NCBI RefSeq assembly: GCF_043633585.1
Contig: NZ_CP141832.1
Location: 310,001 to 374,000 of the forward strand
DNA length: 64,000 nucleotides
Direction of reading: 5' to 3'
Source of the DNA: Lacrimispora sinapis
GTDB taxonomy: Bacteria; Bacillota; Clostridia; Lachnospirales; Lachnospiraceae
Below, one piece after another: positions 34,183 through 43,450 of this stretch (positions within the stretch are counted from its first letter, which is position 1; each line of letters starts with the position of its first letter). The notes beneath the pieces are model-generated. The model searched no databases. It was not told the DNA's origin and saw only the letters and a program-made list of their open reading frames with translations. A program made the translations under genes and the position numbers.

Positions 34183-34845
34183 TTACAATATCCTTACATT
34201 CTTTAAAGCGCCTGTTTTTGAAAACTCTGTCCATTCACATACATTGACTGCATGATCGCCGATACGCTCTAAATATTTTGCGATCATTAACAGGTCGATA
34301 CACTGGTCAACGTGTTCGGAGGAGCCTTTTAATAACTCTACCACATCTAACTTTACCTTGGAAAATAATTCATCTACCACATCATCCTGCTTTACGATCT
34401 GCTTTGCGGTTTCTACGTCCTGCTGGATAAAGGCTTCGATGGAGCTGTGTACCATTTCACGGGCGGCCACGGCCATTGCAGGGATATGACGGACTACGTG
34501 GTAGATATGTTCTCCTTTGATCCGCAGAATCAGCTCTGCGATATCAGAAGCGTGATCCCCAATACGCTCTAAGTCTGTTACCACTTTAAGAGCACTGGAT
34601 ACTACCCTTAGATCACCGGCAACGGGTTGCTGGCGAAGGATGATGGAAAGGCAGCGGGCTTCAATGGAACGTTCCAGATCGTTGATGGTGCGGTCCCCCT
34701 TGATGATATCCTCCGCTTTTTCAAAATCCTGGTCTTCAAATGCGATAAAGCATTGTTCAATGGAGGTTTCCACCATATGCCCCATCTCTTTGATATCATC
34801 ATTTAAGAGATTTAATTCATGTTCATAATTTACTCTTGTTGTCAT
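34183..34845 (-). CDS. phoU: Phosphate-transport regulator PhoU
   Basis: 220 residues of two three-helix-bundle repeats. Each repeat has the metal-binding E/DxxxD pattern: ...DLERIGDHASDIAELIL and YLERIGDHAVNVCEW. PhoU connects the Pst transporter to PhoR-type kinases and keeps the Pho regulon off when phosphate is plentiful. ATG 34845 (MTTRVNYEHELNLL) has AAAAGGAGAAGAGCA just upstream; the longer frame to 34881 does not. Last gene of the pst operon. Confidence 0.95.
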   Translation of the reverse strand: MTTRVNYEHELNLLNDDIKEMGHMVETSIEQCFIAFEDQDFEKAEDIIKGDRTINDLERSIEARCLSIILRQQPVAGDLRVVSSALKVVTDLERIGDHASDIAELILRIKGEHIYHVVRHIPAMAVAAREMVHSSIEAFIQQDVETAKQIVKQDDVVDELFSKVKLDVVELLKGSSEHVDQCIDLLMIAKYLERIGDHAVNVCEWTEFSKTGALKNVRIL

Positions 34846-34880
34846 TGCTCTTCTCCTTTTTATTTCTGCATGAAACTCCA

Positions 34881-35645
34881 TCAGCCAAAACGTCCCGTAA
34901 TATAATCCTCGGTTCTCTTATCCTTAGGTACGGTAAACAGTTCTGTGGTCGAAGCAAATTCCACCACTTCCCCTACCAGGAAAAAGGCTGTGTAGTCGGC
35001 AATTCTGGTCGCTTGCTGCATGTTATGCGTAACGATGGCAACCGTATACTTTTCTTTTAACTCATCCATCAAATCCTCAATCTTTAAGGTAGAAATAGGA
35101 TCCAATGCGGAAGTAGGCTCATCCATCAGCAGAACTTCCGGTTCCACCGCCAGGGCCCTGGCGATGCAAAGACGCTGCTGCTGTCCTCCGGAAAGACCCA
35201 ATGCAGATTTTTTTAAACGGCTGGAAACCTCATCCCAGAGGGCCGCACCCTTTAAACTCTTTTCCACAATGGCATCAAGCTCTGATTTATTCTTAATGCC
35301 GTGGATTCTGGGTCCATAAGCCACATTATCATAGATGCTCATGGGAAAGGGATTAGGCTGCTGGAATACCATACCGATCTTTTTCCGGAGCAGAGTCGTA
35401 TCAACTCTTGCGTCATAAATATTTTCTCCGTCAAGAAGGACTTCTCCCTCAATCTTAACATTGGGGATCAAATCATTCATCCGGTTCAATGTCTTTAAAA
35501 ACGTAGACTTACCACATCCCGAAGGGCCAATAAAAGCAGTGATTTTGTTTGTATAAAGCTCCAGATTAACATCCTTTAACGCATGATTGGTGCCATAATA
35601 TAAATTTAAATTGCTGGCTGAGATTTTAACGGTATTAGTATTCAC
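34881..35645 (-). CDS. pstB: Phosphate ABC transporter ATP-binding protein
   Basis: 254 residues. Walker A GPSGCGKST (about 39-47), Q-loop FQQPNPFPMSIYDNVAYGPR, signature LSGGQQQRLCIARALAV, Walker B VLLMDEPTSALDP. Energises phosphate import by PstCA. The GTG start follows GGAGGTCAAAG and overlaps the pstA stop by four bases (GTGA). Confidence 0.97.
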   Translation of the reverse strand: MNTNTVKISASNLNLYYGTNHALKDVNLELYTNKITAFIGPSGCGKSTFLKTLNRMNDLIPNVKIEGEVLLDGENIYDARVDTTLLRKKIGMVFQQPNPFPMSIYDNVAYGPRIHGIKNKSELDAIVEKSLKGAALWDEVSSRLKKSALGLSGGQQQRLCIARALAVEPEVLLMDEPTSALDPISTLKIEDLMDELKEKYTVAIVTHNMQQATRIADYTAFFLVGEVVEFASTTELFTVPKDKRTEDYITGRFG

Positions 35646-36550
35646 GATTCTTTGACCTCCGTGTTGAATTTATGGGAAAGGAATTTTGCAAGTCCGTTGA
35701 TGGCAAGCACAATCACCAGAAGGACTACCGCAATTCCGAAGGCTTCTCCGTATTTGGCCTTTTGCATACATAAGTAAAGCTGGATCGTTAAGGTTCCGCC
35801 GGATTCAAAGATTTTTCCGAAAAAGTTTTTAGGAAGAAGATATCCGCTTCCTGCGGTAAAAAGGAGGGCAGCAGATTCTCCAACAATACGCCCGATCGCA
35901 AGGATAATCCCGGTTACAATACCAGGCATAGCGCTTGGAAGCAGGATCGTGCGGATCATGTACCATTTGGTAGCACCAATGCCCAGTGCACCGGAGCGGT
36001 AGCTTTCAGGAACCGTTTTTAAAGCCTCCTGAGTGGTTCTTGTAATGAGTGGAAGAACCATAATGGATAAGGTAAGAGCACCGGTCAGAATAGAATAGCC
36101 CAGTCCCAGAGTATTTCCAAAAAACACATAGCCGAACAGACCAAAAATAATGGAAGGAATCCCGGATAAGGTTTCTGTGGTAAACTCAATGACCCGAACG
36201 ATTTTGCCGCCCTTTGCGTACTCATTCAAATAAATCGCAGCACCCACTCCGATGGGAGTGGCAATAAGTAAAGTAATAGCAACAATATATAAGGTATTTA
36301 CAATATTTCCAATAATTCCGAATGTTCCTTTTATAGTACTTGGAACCGTAGTAAGAAATTCCAGATTGATTTGAGGAATCCCTCTTACGAACACATATCC
36401 CATAATACCGACCAATAGCAAAATCGAAATAGAAGCGCACAGATAAATGAGAACCAGCAAAACAGAGTCCGAAATACGGGTTTTCCGGTTATAAATGCTG
36501 TTCGTTGAAGGGGCATTCGCGGGAACAGACATAACAGCGTGATTAGTCAT
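35642..36550 (-). CDS. pstA: Phosphate ABC transporter permease PstA
   Basis: 302 residues, six or more membrane helices. The family motif sits at the coupling helix (SYRSGALGIGATKWYMIRTI). Also ATPIGVGAAIYLNEYAKGGK and GIPSIIFGLFGYVFF. Start ATG 36550 follows AAAGGAG and overlaps the pstC stop by eight bases. Confidence 0.96.
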   Translation of the reverse strand: MTNHAVMSVPANAPSTNSIYNRKTRISDSVLLVLIYLCASISILLLVGIMGYVFVRGIPQINLEFLTTVPSTIKGTFGIIGNIVNTLYIVAITLLIATPIGVGAAIYLNEYAKGGKIVRVIEFTTETLSGIPSIIFGLFGYVFFGNTLGLGYSILTGALTLSIMVLPLITRTTQEALKTVPESYRSGALGIGATKWYMIRTILLPSAMPGIVTGIILAIGRIVGESAALLFTAGSGYLLPKNFFGKIFESGGTLTIQLYLCMQKAKYGEAFGIAVVLLVIVLAINGLAKFLSHKFNTEVKES

Positions 36551-37478
36551 GGTGTGCGGCTCCTTTCTTTAAAAGATTGTTCAGAGAAATGTTAATAATC
36601 ATAATGAAGGCGAACAGGACAAGTCCAATGGTGAAAAGAACCTGCTTGTGAAGTCCTTGGGAATAAGACATCTCAGAAACAATCGCAGTGGTGAGGAAGC
36701 GGACAGAGTTAAATGGAAGCGGAATATTAACCGAACTTCCGGACACCAGACTGATGGCCATTGCTTCACCGATGGCACGGCCGGTTCCCAGTACAATGGC
36801 AGTAATGATACCAGATTTCCCAGCCGGGATGACCACATGAAAAATCGTCTGTATTTTTGTAGCACCAAGGGCAAGAGAAGCACTTCTCAAATGGTCAGGA
36901 ACGGAACGAAGGGCTGTTTCGCTGATGTTGATCACGGTAGGAAGTATCATTAAAGACAGTACCAAAACCGCTGAAATCAGGTTTGCACCTCCGGTAAACT
37001 GATGAGTGGTGGAACCTGCAAAAATTTTTAATTCCAGCTGATACATCAGAGGATTTAAAACCAGGATTCCCAAAAGACCATAGATAACGGAAGGAATACC
37101 AGCTAACAGCTCCACCGCCGGGCGTACGATTCTTGTCAGTTTCGGAGGCGCTACTTCAGCCAGGAAGACAGCCGTCATGACACCAATGGGAACTCCGATC
37201 AAAATGGCCATGGCAGTTCCCACAATAGAAGTTAAGATAACATATAAGATTCCGAAACTTGGAGAAGCGGCAGTCGGTCTCCAGGTAGATCCAAACAGAA
37301 TATCCAGGATTCCTACCTTAAACAGAGACGGAGTGCCGCTTATAAGCATGTACAAACTAATGGAGGCCACAGCCAGAACAGCAAAGAAGCCGCAGATTGT
37401 AAAAATAATCTCTGCAGCACGTTCTATTTTGGATTTACTTCCATGGCCACTGAATATGGAATATGTCTTTGGTCGCAT
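36543..37478 (-). CDS. pstC: Phosphate ABC transporter permease PstC
   Basis: 311 residues from ATG 37478 (MRPKTYSIFSGHGSKSKIER). Membrane helices and coupling region SASLALGATKIQTIFHVVIP; VGVMTAVFLAEVAPPKLTR and GIPSVIYGLLGI match the family. AAAGGAGCTTCTTGT precedes this ATG, so the eleven residues available upstream are not used. Confidence 0.96.
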   Translation of the reverse strand: MRPKTYSIFSGHGSKSKIERAAEIIFTICGFFAVLAVASISLYMLISGTPSLFKVGILDILFGSTWRPTAASPSFGILYVILTSIVGTAMAILIGVPIGVMTAVFLAEVAPPKLTRIVRPAVELLAGIPSVIYGLLGILVLNPLMYQLELKIFAGSTTHQFTGGANLISAVLVLSLMILPTVINISETALRSVPDHLRSASLALGATKIQTIFHVVIPAGKSGIITAIVLGTGRAIGEAMAISLVSGSSVNIPLPFNSVRFLTTAIVSEMSYSQGLHKQVLFTIGLVLFAFIMIINISLNNLLKKGAAHHD

Positions 37479-37556
37479 ACAAGAAGCTCCTTTCAAAAAA
37501 TGGGGACGCAACGTAGATCATCGGCTGCGCCCCCAGTAAATGTTAATACCAGTAAA

Positions 37557-38480
37557 TTAGTTTGCCGGGATTAAACCAACGGATTTTACTAATTCTTTTC
37601 CTTCGTCGGAGTAGATGTAGTCAAATAATGCTTTTACTAAATCATTTTGCTCGGAAATCTCACCTTTGGTAGCCATTACGAATGGACGGCTTAAAAAGTA
37701 AGAACCAGCTTTAATATTTTCCGGAGTAGGCTCTGTACCTTCCAGATTCATGGTCTTAACAGTATCGTCAAGAACATCAAGAGAAACGTAACCGATAGAA
37801 CCTGGTGTTGATGCTACCTTTGCCATAACAGCACCGGTGCTGTCAAGCTCATTGCTGTATTTGCAGGCATCTTCAAGCTTTAATAATTCTTCAAAAGCAC
37901 TTCTGGTACCGGAACCGGATTCACGTCCGATCACTACGATCGGCTGATCTGCGCCGCCTAAGTCTTTCCAGCTGGTAGTAGTGCCGTTGTAAATGTTGAT
38001 TAACTGATCTTTTGTTAAGTTATCAACCTTATTGCTTGGGTCAGTAACGATTGCAATTCCGTCGATCGCTACAATATTTTCAACAATGCCTTTTGCCTTT
38101 TCTTCATCTTTTAAATTACGGGAAGAGTTACCGATGTCTGCGGAACCGTTTCCAACTGCTTCAATACCTGCACCGGAGCCAACGAATTCAGCCTGTACGG
38201 TAACGCCCGGATTAGCTTCCATAAATACTTCACTTAAAGCTGTAGCAAATTTTTCCATAGAGGTGGAACCTACCATGCTGATAGAGCCTTTTAAGTCAGC
38301 AGCGGCTGCCCCTGCGGCAGTTGTAGCTTCTGCAGAAGATGTACCGCTTTCAGAGCTTGCAGCAGTTGTGGAATCAGAAGCCTTTGTCTCAGCAGTCTTG
38401 CTTCCGCATCCAGCCAGAGCACCCATTGCAAGAATTGCCAATCCTGTTAATGCCAGTGTCTTCATATAATTTTTTTTCAT
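37557..38480 (-). CDS. pstS: Phosphate-binding lipoprotein PstS
   Basis: 307 residues. Lipobox LAGCG near residue 25, an Ala/Ser/Thr-rich linker (about 30-62), then a type-2 binding protein: ISMVGSTSMEKFATAL, GSGAGIEAVGNGSADIGNSS and GRESGSGTRSAFEELL, all phosphate-contact loops. Head of pstSCAB-phoU. AGGAGAGAG precedes ATG. The promoter carries a three-repeat Pho box. Confidence 0.96.
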   Translation of the reverse strand: MKKNYMKTLALTGLAILAMGALAGCGSKTAETKASDSTTAASSESGTSSAEATTAAGAAAADLKGSISMVGSTSMEKFATALSEVFMEANPGVTVQAEFVGSGAGIEAVGNGSADIGNSSRNLKDEEKAKGIVENIVAIDGIAIVTDPSNKVDNLTKDQLINIYNGTTTSWKDLGGADQPIVVIGRESGSGTRSAFEELLKLEDACKYSNELDSTGAVMAKVASTPGSIGYVSLDVLDDTVKTMNLEGTEPTPENIKAGSYFLSRPFVMATKGEISEQNDLVKALFDYIYSDEGKELVKSVGLIPAN

Positions 38481-38523
38481 AATTACTCTCTCCTCTTTTC
38501 TCCATAAAATTGCTTTCGCTTAC

Positions 38524-38596
38524 ATGTTGGAGTATATCAGCCGTCCAACATTCTTGATATCATGTTTTTGTATAAGTATTGTAAAGGTTGTGTAAA
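38524..38596 (-). promoter_or_regulatory. Pho box and -10 of the pst operon
   Basis: On the minus strand three direct repeats stand exactly 11 bases apart: TTTACA (38596-38591), TTTACA (38585-38580) and TATACA (38574-38569). This matches PhoP-type boxes (TTNACA-N5 repeats). A TATACT follows at 38536-38531, with no good -35, as expected of an activated promoter. An 8-bp inverted repeat (ATGTTGGA at 38524-38531, TCCAACAT at 38544-38551) flanks the -10. The other part of this 387-base gap, toward 38867, shows nothing else I can name. Confidence 0.8.
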
Positions 38597-38867
38597 GAAC
38601 TGAAAATTCAGTCTCTTCTATAGAAGAAAGTATTTGCTGTTTTTAACATAGAAATTCCTTATTTTCCGAAAGATAATGCATTGGTAAAGAAAAAATGAGC
38701 TTAAAAATTAAAATCCTGTCACTACAATGTTAAAAAATGCGGAATAGACTGGACAGAACTGGATAAAGTGTGGTAAATTGGAACGTGCGTTTTAATATGA
38801 AAGAAACTGCAAAAATATTCCGTATGTTAAGAGCGGATACGAAAGACACGAGACAGGAGGACGTTTC

Positions 38868-40439
38868 ATGGGAGCATATCAACTGAAAATCACGATCAAA
38901 GGCAGTAAGCCGCCGATTTGGAGAAGGATTTTGGTGCCGGAAGGGATTACCTTTGCCAAATTACATCAGGTGATCCAGACTGCATTCTCTTGGAGCAATG
39001 AGCACCTGTATCAATTTGAATTCCGTTCCGAAGGGGTCCGGGTAGTTCCCTTTGAAGAAAACGAATCCAAAAAATTTCAGTATATATTAGCAGAAGAGAC
39101 CATTGACAAACTGGTATCAGATACCGGTAAATTTACCTATACCTATGATTTCGGTGATAACTGGATACATGCCATCACTGTGGAAGAGGTAATCCCTGAT
39201 TACAAAGCACCCTATGCCCAGGTGGTTAAATTTAAAGGAGATATCATTCCGGAAAACTGCGGTGGACTAAAAGCCTATTACGAGCTCCTTGAGAAATCCC
39301 CTGAAATGATAAAAGAATACGATATGGCTTCTGTCAATGAGGCATTCCGTCAGAACGGCCATGTATCATCAGAAGAAGTCCATATTGCGGAAATATACAA
39401 ATATTACGATAAAAACAGTATTTTGGAGATTGCAAAAAGACACGGCATGAGCGGCCTTGCCAAATTAAAAAAGGAAGAGCTTGCAGAACGGACAATTTCC
39501 CATATATTAAAGAAAGAAGTCATGAGACCCTATTTCCTCTGTGTCCGTGATTCAGAAATGAAATTATTTGAACAGATAGCAGAAGGAAATTTTGAGGTTG
39601 CCTCCTGTGATATAGAAGAAATGGATTTTCTGTATGCAGGCGGTTATTTGACTTCCGAGGCAGATTCCCGGTTTTTGACAGCAAAAGAAGTGATTGAAGC
39701 ATATCAGGAGTTTAATTCACCCGAATTCCAGGAAGAACGGAGCCGGATCAGCACGATCGGAGACTATCTCTGCGCTGCCAATTCCCTGTATGCCGTTACC
39801 CCGCCCTCTGTTATATTGGAAACCTTCAATAAATATGAAGCAAAAAAACTTACTTTGGAAGAACTCCTTCACGCGTATGAATGCCTGCGGCCGTATCGCA
39901 GCCTTGTTGCATACGTTGAAGGCAGCTTTGTAGATGCCACATTAGCAGAGCATAAAAGCTACGGAGAGTTTCTCAGCCGACAGAAGAAAGTTCCTTATTA
40001 TATTCCGACCCAGCAGGAGATCCGTTTCATGGCAGACAATGAAGGGTTCCTGATGACTCCTGAATTACATCAGCTCGGCTCCTTTCTAACAAAAGAAATG
40101 AATGTTGATGAGGATATGATTCCATACATCCTTCGCCAGATTCAGGCACAGATCAGTCTTGGGGGACAGCTCCAGGAAGTCATGGACGATATGGAAACCT
40201 TCGGTATCTTTTTTGACGAAGCAGAACATATGGAACACTTTGCCAGCATTATCACAGATGTATGGAACCATACCAGGCTCGTGCTGAACCGGGGACACAA
40301 GCCATATGAGATGGTGATGAAAGGACTGGAAGGGGTATCGAATCAGCGTAAGGTCGCTAAAAAAATATATCCAAACGATCCTTGTCCCTGTGGCAGCGGC
40401 AGGAAATACAAAAAGTGCTGTATGAAGAAGCGGGATTGA
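38868..40439 (+). CDS. pRiA4b ORF3-domain protein with C-terminal SEC-C zinc motif
   Basis: 523 residues. The first about 150 form a plasmid pRiA4b ORF3-like domain (YQLKITIKGSKPPIWRRILV; HLYQFEF; YTYDFGDNWIHAI). The middle (about 170-480) is helical and unassigned. The end NDPCPCGSGRKYKKCCMKKRD is a SEC-C zinc-binding motif as in SecA. AGGAGGA precedes ATG. Function of the family is unknown; the ORF3 domain occurs near transposable elements but no transposase is present. The promoter seems to be its own; neighbours are unrelated. Confidence 0.82.
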   Translation: MGAYQLKITIKGSKPPIWRRILVPEGITFAKLHQVIQTAFSWSNEHLYQFEFRSEGVRVVPFEENESKKFQYILAEETIDKLVSDTGKFTYTYDFGDNWIHAITVEEVIPDYKAPYAQVVKFKGDIIPENCGGLKAYYELLEKSPEMIKEYDMASVNEAFRQNGHVSSEEVHIAEIYKYYDKNSILEIAKRHGMSGLAKLKKEELAERTISHILKKEVMRPYFLCVRDSEMKLFEQIAEGNFEVASCDIEEMDFLYAGGYLTSEADSRFLTAKEVIEAYQEFNSPEFQEERSRISTIGDYLCAANSLYAVTPPSVILETFNKYEAKKLTLEELLHAYECLRPYRSLVAYVEGSFVDATLAEHKSYGEFLSRQKKVPYYIPTQQEIRFMADNEGFLMTPELHQLGSFLTKEMNVDEDMIPYILRQIQAQISLGGQLQEVMDDMETFGIFFDEAEHMEHFASIITDVWNHTRLVLNRGHKPYEMVMKGLEGVSNQRKVAKKIYPNDPCPCGSGRKYKKCCMKKRD

Positions 40440-40474
40440 TACGAATCCCACCCCAACTATTGACATAGAGCCAT

Positions 40475-40534
40475 AAAAATAAGACCAACGGAAAAATAGT
40501 ACAAGGGCTAACTTTCCATAGGTCTTATTTTTTT
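40475..40534. terminator. Bidirectional terminator
   Basis: AAAAATAAGACC (40475-40486) pairs with GGTCTTATTTTT (40521-40532), T and A runs on both sides. It separates two convergent genes. Confidence 0.75.
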
Positions 40535-40570
40535 ATATTGGTTTATAATAATATGTCATCTATTTCTTAA

Positions 40571-41383
40571 TCAAACAGCAGTTCCTGCATTAATTATATG
40601 CCTTCCTTTTCCATGTGGAATCAATAGAGGGGTGCCAAAGATGGGATCTATAGAAACTTCGCAATCAAGGCCAAATACGTGACGGACAGTTTCTGCTGTC
40701 ATCACCTCTTCTGGAGCACCCTCTGCATACACCTTTCTATCACTCAGGGCAACCATATGATGTCCATATCGGCAGGATAAATTCAAGTCATGAAGAACCA
40801 TGACAATGGTCCGGCTCTCTTTTGCATTCAGCTCATAGAGCAGATCCAAAATTTCAATTTGGTGTGCCAGGTCTAAATATGTGGTAGGCTCGTCCAGAAG
40901 CAGGATATCAGTTCCCTGAGTTAAAGTCATAGCAATCCAAGCTCTCTGACGTTGACCTCCTGATAAGGAGTCTACAGTTCTGTCTGCAATGTCAGTCATT
41001 TTTGTATCATATAAGGCCTTTTGGACCATTTCTTCATCTTCACTGGTCCATTGCTGGAGCCAGTTTTGGTGAGGATAGCGTCCCTGGCGCACAAGCTGCA
41101 TAACAGTAAGTCCTTCTGGAGCAGTCGGACTCTGGGGAAGAACTGCAAGTTTACGTGCAACATCACGGGTGGACATTTTAAAGATATCATTTCCATCTAA
41201 TACAACGGCTCCTCTTGCAGGCTTTAACAGGCGGCATAGAGAACGCAAAAGTGTCGATTTCCCACAGCCGTTGCTTCCCACCAAAATAGTAATTTTACCC
41301 TCTGGAATCTGTATGTCTAAATTTTCTATCACCGTATTCTCTCCATATGATATGGATAAATGATTGGTCAATAGTCTGTTCAT
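40571..41383 (-). CDS. Ferric-siderophore ABC transporter, ATPase
   Basis: 270 residues, FecE/FepC/YusV group. Walker A GSNGCGKST (about 36-44), Q-loop VLPQSPTAPEGLTV, signature DSLSGGQRQRAWIAMTL, Walker B LLLDEPTTYLD. Powers uptake through the two adjacent FecCD permeases. Last gene of a four-gene operon, 17 bases after the permease. Confidence 0.93.
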   Translation of the reverse strand: MNRLLTNHLSISYGENTVIENLDIQIPEGKITILVGSNGCGKSTLLRSLCRLLKPARGAVVLDGNDIFKMSTRDVARKLAVLPQSPTAPEGLTVMQLVRQGRYPHQNWLQQWTSEDEEMVQKALYDTKMTDIADRTVDSLSGGQRQRAWIAMTLTQGTDILLLDEPTTYLDLAHQIEILDLLYELNAKESRTIVMVLHDLNLSCRYGHHMVALSDRKVYAEGAPEEVMTAETVRHVFGLDCEVSIDPIFGTPLLIPHGKGRHIINAGTAV

Positions 41384-41400
41384 AATTTGCCTCCTGTAGC

Positions 41401-42420
41401 CTATTTATTACGGTTCCGATATAATTGATAAATAAAGAATGGTGCTCCAATCAGTGCAGTAAATACTCCTGCTGGTACATCAATAGGTAAAAACAGAGTT
41501 CGCGCCACTGTATCAGCGGCCAGTAAAATCATGGCACCTAAGATAGCTGAAGCTGGTATTAGAGCAGCGTGGTTGGCACCAATAAGGCGTCTGCCCATAT
41601 GAGGAGCAACAAGACCAATAAAGCCAATTGCTCCTACCACTGCAATGGCATTTCCTGCCAACGCAACACTTAAAAGTAGTAGTATGGCACGGTGCCGCTG
41701 CAGGTGTGCTCCCAGTCCAATGGCAATATCGTCTCCCAAGCCTTGCACATCTAAATGCTTTGCATGTGCCATAGAGAAAAGAAAGCAAAGGCTGACCCAG
41801 GGAAGAAGAAGCTTAACATCTTTCCAGGTCACTCCATAAACACTTCCAACCATCCAAATATAGGCCTTATCAGAAGCCACGAAATTCCCTTTAGCAATGA
41901 TTAAAGTAGTCAAAGCACTGGTTACGGAAGAAATACCAATTCCTACTAAAATAAGCCTGGTAGGAGAAACCCCATCTTTCCAGCTCAGTACATAAACTAA
42001 AATAGTTACCAGTAAGGCACCTATGAATACAGCCAAAGGCATAATGCTAAAACTAGCTTCTGAAAACAGATTTATAAATATAACTGCCGCCAGGCTCCCT
42101 CCACTGGTGATGCCTATTATGTTAGGCGCTGCCAGTGGGTTTCGAATGGTGCCCTGGAGCAATGCTCCAGACATGCCTAAAGCTGCACCGGATAAAATCG
42201 CAACATAAGCTCTGGGTAACCTTAGAGAATCTAGTATCAATTTTACCTGAGAATCTGATTTTCCCAACATACCTTTTATAACCGTGAGAGGAGATAAAAT
42301 CTGCGATCCTGCGCAAACACAGCCTATAAATACCACAATTAATAGCAGTAGCATTAGAATCAGTCTATTCCCGGGAGTTATTGTAGTAGAGATATTCTTA
42401 GTGAATAGTTTCGGTCTCAT
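41401..42420 (-). CDS. Ferric-siderophore ABC transporter, FecCD permease (second)
   Basis: 339 residues, about nine to ten membrane helices. FecCD landmarks: RLPRAYVAILSGAALGMSGA, GTIRNPLAAPNIIGITSGGS, and the coupling loop VGAIGFIGLVAPHMGRRLIG. Start overlaps the first permease's stop by four bases. The two permeases are paralogues and probably form a heterodimer. Confidence 0.93.
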   Translation of the reverse strand: MRPKLFTKNISTTITPGNRLILMLLLLIVVFIGCVCAGSQILSPLTVIKGMLGKSDSQVKLILDSLRLPRAYVAILSGAALGMSGALLQGTIRNPLAAPNIIGITSGGSLAAVIFINLFSEASFSIMPLAVFIGALLVTILVYVLSWKDGVSPTRLILVGIGISSVTSALTTLIIAKGNFVASDKAYIWMVGSVYGVTWKDVKLLLPWVSLCFLFSMAHAKHLDVQGLGDDIAIGLGAHLQRHRAILLLLSVALAGNAIAVVGAIGFIGLVAPHMGRRLIGANHAALIPASAILGAMILLAADTVARTLFLPIDVPAGVFTALIGAPFFIYQLYRNRNK

Positions 42421-43430
42421 TTCTCACCTCTTAAGCTTCTTCTTGCGATGTAAATGTAAAAGGGTACTCCAATCACTGCAGTCATTACGCCCACTGGCGC
42501 TTCGGATGGCATGATTATAAACCGTGCAGAAATATCTGCAAGCAACAGCAGTGATGCTCCCATAACAGCACTATAAGGAATAATCCAGCGGTGGTCCCTT
42601 CCTACAAAAAATCGGGAAATATGGGGAACCATTAAGCCAATAAAACCAATGGAGCCAGCAATAGCAACGGAACTTCCTGCCAATAAAATAACAGAGACAG
42701 AAATAAGCAGCTTAACGATACCCGTGCGCTGGCCAAGACCCTTTGCAACATCATCTCCTGATGTTAAAATGTTTATATGGACAGCAAGGATAAAGGCCAA
42801 AAGCATGCCGATTATCATATACGGAAGGACCATTTCCTGATGTTCCAGATTTCGGCCAACTATTGCTCCCGCAAGCCAGGAGAGTGTGTTCTTCATACCC
42901 GATTCGCTTAAAACAAGCAGACCCTGGGTGAAAGAAGTAAAAAGAGCAGTTATAGCAGATCCTGCTAAAATAATTTTAATCGGTGTAAGCCCGTCTCTCC
43001 CGATGGAGCCAAGAAAATATACGGCAGCAGAAGAAATTGCAGCTCCGCCAAATGCCGCCCATACAATACTGACAGGCGGAAGGATATTTGGCATGGAGGC
43101 TGCCACAACAGCAAAAAATACGGCTCCGGCGTTGATTCCGAGAACACTGGGGGCAGCCAGCGGATTCTTGGTCAGAGCTTGTGTCAGAGCACCAGCCACT
43201 GCAAGACAGGCCCCAACGGTAGCCGCCACTACCGCCCGGGGAAATCTTGTATTCATTACAAGAATATGCTCTGTAGAACTGGAATTAAAATTTAAAAAGG
43301 ACTGACATACATCATATAAAGAAATACGATACGATCCAAGGGATACACTTGCTGCAAAGGTAAATATCAAAATTGCTAATAATAGGATAAGAACAGTCAT
43401 TTTTTGTAATGGACTCTGTAAGCGTGCCAT
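42417..43430 (-). CDS. Ferric-siderophore ABC transporter, FecCD permease (first)
   Basis: 337 residues. Same layout as its neighbour: RFPRAVVAATVGACLAVAGA, TKNPLAAPSVLGINAGAVFF, and IAGSIGFIGLMVPHISRFFV. Lies 20 bases after the binding-protein gene. Resembles YfiZ/FeuB-type permeases of Firmicutes. Confidence 0.93.
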   Translation of the reverse strand: MARLQSPLQKMTVLILLLAILIFTFAASVSLGSYRISLYDVCQSFLNFNSSSTEHILVMNTRFPRAVVAATVGACLAVAGALTQALTKNPLAAPSVLGINAGAVFFAVVAASMPNILPPVSIVWAAFGGAAISSAAVYFLGSIGRDGLTPIKIILAGSAITALFTSFTQGLLVLSESGMKNTLSWLAGAIVGRNLEHQEMVLPYMIIGMLLAFILAVHINILTSGDDVAKGLGQRTGIVKLLISVSVILLAGSSVAIAGSIGFIGLMVPHISRFFVGRDHRWIIPYSAVMGASLLLLADISARFIIMPSEAPVGVMTAVIGVPFYIYIARRSLRGEK

Positions 43431-43450
43431 GAACTAATCTCCCTTGCTAT

